A program made the position numbers and the translations under genes. Under the pieces are notes generated by a model that worked only from the letters and a program-made list of their open reading frames with translations, did no database searches and was not told the DNA's origin. 64,000 nt of DNA, from the NCBI GenBank assembly GCA_029216955.1, contig JANAVB010015600.1, forward strand, positions 23,411,038-23,475,037, given 5' to 3'. Shown here piece after piece: positions 58,093-64,000 of this stretch. Position 1 is the stretch's first letter. Each line of letters opens with the position of its first letter. Source of the stretch: Iris pallida. Its lineage: Eukaryota; Streptophyta; Magnoliopsida; Asparagales; Iridaceae.

Positions 58093-60082
58093 TGTAGTAC
58101 CCCGCTCCGCGAAGGCACTAGATAGACAGAAAGATCGGATTGCTGGCTCTGCAACAGAAGACGATTGATCTGGGTGAGTGGACGAAGTCTCATTTGCTGA
58201 TTCGCTTACGCCTAATAAGAATATGAGTTTTTGATTGAATGCTTTGTTAATAACAAGATGGTAAATCATCGAGTATGCTTTAAGAGAATTCACATGTTGC
58301 CTTGCTAAGAAATAAATGTTGCCTTGATAAAGAGAACCTTGTCATGCTAATAACAAGACGGTAACCAGTATGTATGCTTATAAGAGATTTCACATGTTGG
58401 TATGTTAAGAACAAGAAAAAGAAATCATCTGCATGCTAATAAGAAGACTTGTTGCCTGCTAATAAGAACCGATATGATGCTTGTCATGCTTGATTGGATA
58501 AGAGTAGACAAATGAATCGAATTGAATGCTTGATCATTGCATGTCCTTCAAATATGCTTTAAATGCTAGACATGTACAGACGAACTTGTATATGTTGTAA
58601 AAGAAAAGAATTATGTAGGAGCTTCGGCTCTGAGATCACAGAAAAGAAAGAAGGCAGAGCCATAGCTCTGTTGTTACAAAGAGAGAAGACAGAGCCATAG
58701 CTCTGTTGTTACAAAGATTGATATAGAGAAAAATGAATCATTGTCCCTCAAAGATTTTATCTGCTACATGTTGTATTCATGCATTGGTCTCGGACAACTT
58801 GTATACAAGGTCACTAGATCTCTCGACGGTTTCCAGGGCACTGGGAGCTGATCGGCCTAGGAGAGATTGTCTAGACACTACGAGATGCAAGGGCCTCAGG
58901 TGTTGGATCAATGTCCTTAGCGACGAGCTGAACCCAAGAGTCGCAGCGGCTAATCATGGGTTTCCCATGGACCATCATATAGATAAGTGTGGATTGGTGC
59001 CGAGCTGAACCGGAGAGTCACAACTGCCAATCGGTCTGTATGTGTCTATCATATGTTTTGCTAAGAGGTAACGATGCAGAGACGAACAGGGAATAATGTG
59101 GGTTTTATCATGTTTATTCTAATCCTTGTCTTGTGCAGGGATGGACCGTCGGCTATGGTAAGGGTCACTGAAAAGTGATATACATGTGTTTCTTAAGTTC
59201 CTATATAAATGCTTACAAAGATTAACCTTTGCTATGAATGATATATCCCACTAAATAAAAGATAATGTATCATGCTTGTCATTGTCCCTAACAGTTGCTT
59301 GAATAGAGAAATGAATATGCTCATGAAACACGCTGCGTACTGCACATAAAATGAATTGTCATCGTGCTTGAAATCAAAAGAGTCCCTTATATGCTTGAAA
59401 TGAAATAAAATAAATGTTGGCTTTTCAAAGATGTTTTCAAAAGAATGTAAACTGACTCTGTATGCTTGGTATGAACGTAGGTAAAAAGTAGCAAGAACAC
59501 ATCACAAGAAAAATATTTTCTCACTAAAGAACAGTGATCGTTTTAGACAAATGTCGCTCTTTGTTCACAATCACCAGTATGATGATATACTGACCCACCA
59601 TCAGTCTACATGCAGGTGCACTATGCATCGAGAAGGATTGTCCGAAGCGATAGCCTATGCCTTATCCTCATGAGCCAAAAATCAGAAGAGATGCCAAGAG
59701 ATGACATCTGTTGCAAGAGTTGGTTTTGTATATAAAGGGATGTAATGTATGGGAACGGAATCATTGTAATCTGTAAAGTTTTGAGAGAATGTAACATTGT
59801 ATCAGAGAGAATCGAGAGCTTGTAATCTATTCAAATGAAATCAATAAAGAGAATTGTTTCTTGTTACCATTGTGTTCAATGCATGTATTTTGGAATATGT
59901 TCACTGCTGCTTCAATTATCTGCGATACATTCCGCTACGTATTGTCAATCTTGTCTTGCTTTAGGTCTTAGCCTTGTACAAGTGCAACTTAGGCTTGCAC
60001 GGCATCACACCTTAACAAGGACGAATGGTTCCAAAGAGTCTGAAGCGATGACGAAAGGAGTATACGGGATCGGGGCGTGACA
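58093..60082 (+). repeat. 3' LTR of element EF (1990 bp)
   Basis: Aligned with 55761-57760 over its whole length with scattered substitutions and small deletions. The internal duplication is at 58654-58716 and the TATA box at 59729. Confidence 0.93.
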
Positions 60083-61152
60083 CCTTGCACCAGGCGGTGG
60101 CTGATGCTTTAACCAGAGGAGTTCATCTGGGTAATAGCGCGGCCAACAGCTTCAAGCGTTTGAACCCTCCCTTTTTCGACGGCAGTGAAGATGCGATCGC
60201 TGCAGATGCTTGGCTTCAGCACACAAAAGTGAATCTAGAAGTAGCCAGGACTCCAGAGAATGAGAAGGTGGCCGTAGTGCGCCTGCAGTTACTAGATCTT
60301 GCCCGCACATGGTGGGCAGCGCAGGCCGATGGATTAGTGGCCCCTCTTTCATGGGCAGTATTCAGGAAGAGATTCTAGACCAAGTATTTTGATGCTGTAG
60401 CTTGGTATGATCTACAGACGAGGTTCACCAATCTGAAGCAGATGGGCAGGACGGTCGATGGATATGCGACCGAGTTCTCCAGGCTTAGTCGGTTTGCTCC
60501 CACCTTGGTGGCGACCGAGTTCGATAGAGCCCAGCGGTTCCAGCAGGGGCTCCACCTAGAGATTTTATTGGCGGTGGAGCAGTTTGAGCATCAAACTTTT
60601 GATGCAGTATTGAGAGTAGTCCGGAGGCATGAGTATACCTCCCAGAAGATCGTAGAAAGGACCGGAGGTCGGAAGCGATCTCACGGCCAGATGAGTCAGT
60701 CATCAACACCAGCCCCGGCAGCCAGGGCTTTGACCATTGGAGCTCCGAGGCGGGCAGCCTCAGTGACGTCGGTTCAGCATTCCTCTCCGACGCACCCTCA
60801 GCAGCAGAAGTAGAAGCAGTCTTCCGCAGTGGGATGTTCACACTGCGGGAAGCCAGGGCATATGGTATCAGAGTGTCGCAGAGCACAGGATTTGTGCTTA
60901 GTTTGTGGTGCCCCGGACCACAAGGTTAGAAACTGCCCGAACAGGGGGAGTTCATCGATCTTCTCTAGTCCTTCAGTTAGAGGACCAGTACCAGTCCAGC
61001 AGCTGCAGTACCCGTTTTCGAGGCCATTGTCGGAGTAAGCCCAGGTATTCCAGCAGCAGAGACCGCAGTAGTATGCCCAAGCCCAAGCCCTGATCCAAAG
61101 CAGGCAGAGGAATTTTCAGCAGAGGGGACCCGCACCTAGAGGTCATGATCAA

Positions 61153-63885
61153 GTGCTGGCTTTGACCATGGGAGAGGAAGGAGTAGCACCAGGTGAGGTG
61201 GTGGCAGGTACTATTCTCGTCAACACCTTTCCAGCTTTAGTATTATTTGATTCTGGTGTCTCACATTCATTTATGTCTGCACGATTCGCGACACGGGTAG
61301 GACTGGAGCCCAATTCAATATCAGTAAGGCTCAATATACTTACTGGTAACGGACTTATGGGAGTAGATAGAGTGTTTTCCTCGTGTCGGATCGTAGTTAG
61401 CGGTAGAGAATTCCCCGCTAGATTGATAGAGTTTTCGATGGCCGATTATGATGTGGTCTTAGGGATGGATTGGTTGAGCGACGAGTATGCTAGGATAGAC
61501 TGCCACATTGGCAGGGTTATTTTTAGCATTCCAGGCGATCCAGAGTTTTTCTTCTCCCGAAGCGAAGTTGAACCTTCTCCTCTAGTATTGCGGATGGCAG
61601 TAGCAGTAGTACAGTTACCTCGGATAGTCGAAGTGTTTTCCAGATGTTTTCCCAGAAGAGCTTCCAAGGATGCCACCAGAGCGAGAGAACGAGTTTGCCA
61701 TCGACTTGATTCCCGGGACAGCCCTAGGGTCAGAGAGAGTCTACAGGATGGCGACGTTAGAGCTAGAGATATTGTACGAGATGATTGAAGAACTCAGAAC
61801 CAAAGGATTCATTCGTGCTAGTGGATCGCCTTGGGGAGCCTCGATGCTTCTTGTGAAAAAGAAGGATGGTACGTCCAGATTATGTGTAGATTATCGTATC
61901 TTGAACTCAGTGACAATCAAGAACAGATACCCTTTCCCGAGGATAGATGACTTGTTAGATCAACTCAAGGGGGTAGCAGCATTCTCGAAGATCGACTTGC
62001 GGTCAGGATACCATCAGATCAGAGTCAGAGAGCAGGACATCCCGAAGACAGCTTTTAGATCGAGATATGGGCATTGGAAGTTCCTTGTGATGCCATTTGA
62101 AGCAACCAATGCGCGACAGTATTCATGGACCTCATGAATCATATCTTTATGCCTTATTTGGAACAGTTCATGATTGTGTTCCTAGACGACATCCTGGTCT
62201 ACAGCAAGATTAAGGCGGAGCATGAGCAGCATCTCAGAATCGTCCTCCAGATTCTCAGGGAGCACCAGTTGTATGCAAAGTTCAGTAAATGCGAGTTCTG
62301 GCTCGATCATATTTCGTACTTGGGTCATATCATCACCAGAGGAGGAGTGGAGGTAGATCCCCAGAAGATCGTGTCTATTGAAATGTTGCCGGTACCTAGC
62401 ACAGTGGCAAAAATTTGTAGTTTTCTTGGCTTGGCCGGCTACTACCGGCGATTTGTTTCAGACTTTGCTCGGATTTCAGCACCATTGACCCAGTTGACCC
62501 GCAAGGATGTGCAGTTGCTTGGACAGCAGAGTGCCAGGTTTCTTTTGAGAGGTTGAAGTGAGGCTTGATAATGGCTCCTATTCTTACGCTTCCAGATGGA
62601 ACTGAAGGATTCTCAGTATATTGAGATACTTCAGGCAGAGGTTTAGGATGTGTTCTGATACAATATGGGAAGGTAATAGCTTACGCATCATGACAACTTC
62701 GTGATCATGAGAGGAATTACCCAAGCCATGACTTGGAATTGGCAGCGATAGTGTTTGCACTTAAGTTGTGGAGGCACTACTTATACGGAGATAGGGTGGA
62801 GATTTTCACCGACCACAAGAGTCTGAAGTATGTGTTCACCCAAAAGGATCTCAACATGCGTCAGAGGAGATGGCTAGAGCTGCTAGTGGATTATGATGTC
62901 AACTTGGAGTATCATCCTGGGAAGACCAACGTCGTTGCAGATGCATTGAGCAGGAGAGCCAGAGTTTATTTCCTAACAGCGCAACCAGAGCTGTTAGCCG
63001 ATCTTCAGAAAATGGGTATAGAGGTTGTCCTTCCTACCAATATGGCATTGATGGCCAGCATGCAGGTTCAGTCCAGCATAGTCGAGAGGATCCGGAGGGC
63101 GCAGTCAGCAGATTCCAAGCTTCAGCGACTCAGAGCAGAGTGTGAGGCGGGACGAAGACCAGAGTTATGTATTCATGAAGACGGTACACTTCGACATGGT
63201 AAGCGTCTTTGTGTACCCAGTGGAGATATCAGACAGGAGATTATTGCAGAGGCCCACAGTTCGCAGTATTCCTTTCATCCCGGTGGCACGAAGATGTACC
63301 ATGTTATCCGCCAACACTTTTGGTGGAATGGCATAAAGAGGGAGATAGTTCGGTTTGTCTCTCGTTGTTTAGTCTGCCAACAAATTAATGCTGAACATTA
63401 GAGACCAGCTGGACTACTTCAACCGTTGCCAATTCCAGAGTGGAAATGGGAGCATAGAACCATGGATTTTATGACTGGATTGCCTAGATCTCCGGCTGGC
63501 AGAGACGCTATTTGGGTTGTCATAGACAGGCTCACGAAGGTGGCTCACTTTCTTCCGTTCAGAGCTGGTCAGTCGACGGCTCAGCTAGCGGAGATGTATC
63601 TCCGGCAAGTTGTTAGATTGCACGGTGTACCAGTCAGTATCACCTCGGACAGAGATTCCAGATTTACGTTGCACTTTTGGCGTAGCCTGCAAGAGAGTTT
63701 GGGGACTCGCCTCCAGTTCAGCTCAGCTTATCACCCGCAAACAGATGGCTAGTTGGAACGCACGATCCAGACTCTCGAAGATATATTGTGGTCATGTACA
63801 CTCGACTTCGGTGGTTCGTGGGAAGATCACCTGCACCTGGTAGAGTTCTCGTACAACAACAGTTTTCAAGCTAGTATCCAGATGG
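61153..63885 (+). pseudogene. G5 pol: PR-RT-RNase H-integrase (partial, broken)
   Basis: Protease: LVLFDSGVSHSFM near 61245 (usual DSGA is DSGV here) and VVLGMDWLS. After a frameshift near 61640 comes [26 protein letters not shown] and [14 protein letters not shown] second shift near 62110 damages the MPFGLTNAP block, then the catalytic [10 protein letters not shown] follows. RNase H lies in a third frame from about 62560 with several stops (around 62568, 62622 and 62691), then [12 protein letters not shown]. Integrase has a zinc region ending CLVCQQ, then TMDFMTGLP, SDRDSRF and an [10 protein letters not shown] block (D, D, E), with stops at 63399 and 63750. The integrase C-terminus and any chromodomain are cut off at 63885. 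Confidence 0.9.
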
Positions 63886-64000
63886 TGTTAGCCCAATGAT
63901 TACATCATGTTTTTGAATATGGCTAATCAATTAAGTTTAACTAATGACGTCACTAATATTCATGTAATCTCTATCATGTTGCTACTTATACTTAGCATTG
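63886..64000 (+). mobile_element. start of a further inserted LTR element
   Basis: G5 integrase is interrupted after NNSFQASIQM by TGTTAGCCCAATGATTACAT, a TG-start typical of an LTR, with stops in all frames after it. Only 115 bp is inside the window, so type and orientation are unknown. Confidence 0.5.

Larger units (their letters stand above)
55761..60082 (+). mobile_element. non-autonomous LTR element EF with 332-bp internal region
   Basis: Two LTRs of 2000 and 1990 bp (TGTAGTGCC or TGTAGTACC to GGGGCGTGACA) flank only 332 bp. That internal segment has a tRNA-iMet primer site at its start and the hairpin motif with polypurine region at its end, with nothing coding between. It interrupts G5 gag between GDVL and HQAV. 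The flanks TATTG (55756-55760) and CCTTG (60083-60087) agree in three of five bases and fit a decayed target duplication. The layout resembles TRIM elements, but with much longer LTRs. Confidence 0.9.
55584..60960 (+). pseudogene. G5 gag, split by EF, with two zinc knuckles
   Basis: Capsid/nucleocapsid precursor in two pieces, 55584-55760 and 60083-60960. The first piece opens at a GTG where an ATG may have been lost and reads to RRGDVL. The second resumes at LHQAVADALTRG. The gag domain follows (FFDGSEDAIAADAWLQ, a WWAAQADG block, DGYATEFSRLSRFAP), then two CCHC knuckles: CSHCGKPGHMVSEC and CLVCGAPDHKVRNC. In-frame stops occur at about 60376 and 60811. Apart from the insertion it is in one frame, so decay is by point mutation. 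Confidence 0.85.
53454..63885 (+). mobile_element. gypsy element G5 (partial), split by element EF
   Basis: Consists of the 3' portion of an LTR (to 55343), leader, gag and pol through the integrase core. It is cut at 55761-60082 by EF and ended at 63886 by another LTR-like sequence. Domain order and sequence are chromovirus-like and close to L, but the LTR is of a different family. Many stops and at least three frameshifts show it is older or more decayed than L. Confidence 0.88.

Noticed and set aside
1..64000. CRISPR arrays, phage defence or other prokaryotic systems
   Set aside because: No spacer-repeat pattern, operon or ribosome-binding organisation; all proteins are plant retroelement proteins.

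Overview
This is repeat-dense nuclear DNA from a flowering plant, probably a species with a large genome. Every recognisable protein belongs to a plant retroelement: an L1-type LINE with an RNase H tail, Ty3/gypsy chromovirus pol (Tekay/Del-like), and Ty1/copia including a Sirevirus-like element. I see no host gene, structural RNA gene, CRISPR array or prokaryotic feature. The species cannot be named from this sequence.

Layout. (1) 1-4193: the 3' half of a LINE sits inside a reverse-strand copia gag. The same gag also carries a hAT-like non-autonomous transposon rich in AGCTCG words; the copia LTR and primer site follow. (2) 4558-7656: a reverse-strand solo gypsy LTR with TTAAT on both sides. 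(3) 8104-43025: one gypsy element (called L here) with about 4.7 kb LTRs and ATCAT target duplications. Its 5' LTR is split by a 10.8 kb reverse-strand non-autonomous LTR element (AB; duplication CCCTC). Its 3' LTR is split by a 9.7 kb Sirevirus-like copia element (duplication CAACC). Between the LTRs lies a decayed gag-pol with chromodomain. (4) 43111-53453: a second non-autonomous gypsy family (CD) with 3.5 kb LTRs and no coding capacity, left-truncated and arranged as part of an LTR-sharing tandem. (5) 53454-63885: an LTR end, gag and most of pol of another gypsy element (G5). Its gag is split by a 4.3 kb non-autonomous element (EF) with 2 kb LTRs and only 332 bp of internal sequence. At 63886 another LTR-like sequence interrupts the G5 integrase and runs off the window.

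How the parts relate. L, AB and CD share the last part of the LTR (U5); L, AB, CD and G5 share the leader just after the LTR. L, AB, CD and EF share a hairpin-like motif just before the 3' polypurine region. This is what is expected if coding-deficient AB, CD and EF are moved by proteins of autonomous relatives such as L or G5. L itself has in-frame stops and is now dead. The order of insertion can be read directly: L is older than AB and the Sirevirus element, and G5 is older than EF and the 63886 insertion.

The observations I consider most worth checking are: the pre-PPT hairpin with a compensating base-pair change; the CD family as an LTR whose 5' border has moved; a 69-nt intron-like insert in the L integrase; the shared non-canonical primer region; palindromes shared by the Sirevirus U3 and the region before its third ORF; and exon/donor-like leaders in the very long LTRs. 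All coordinates and alignments were made by eye.
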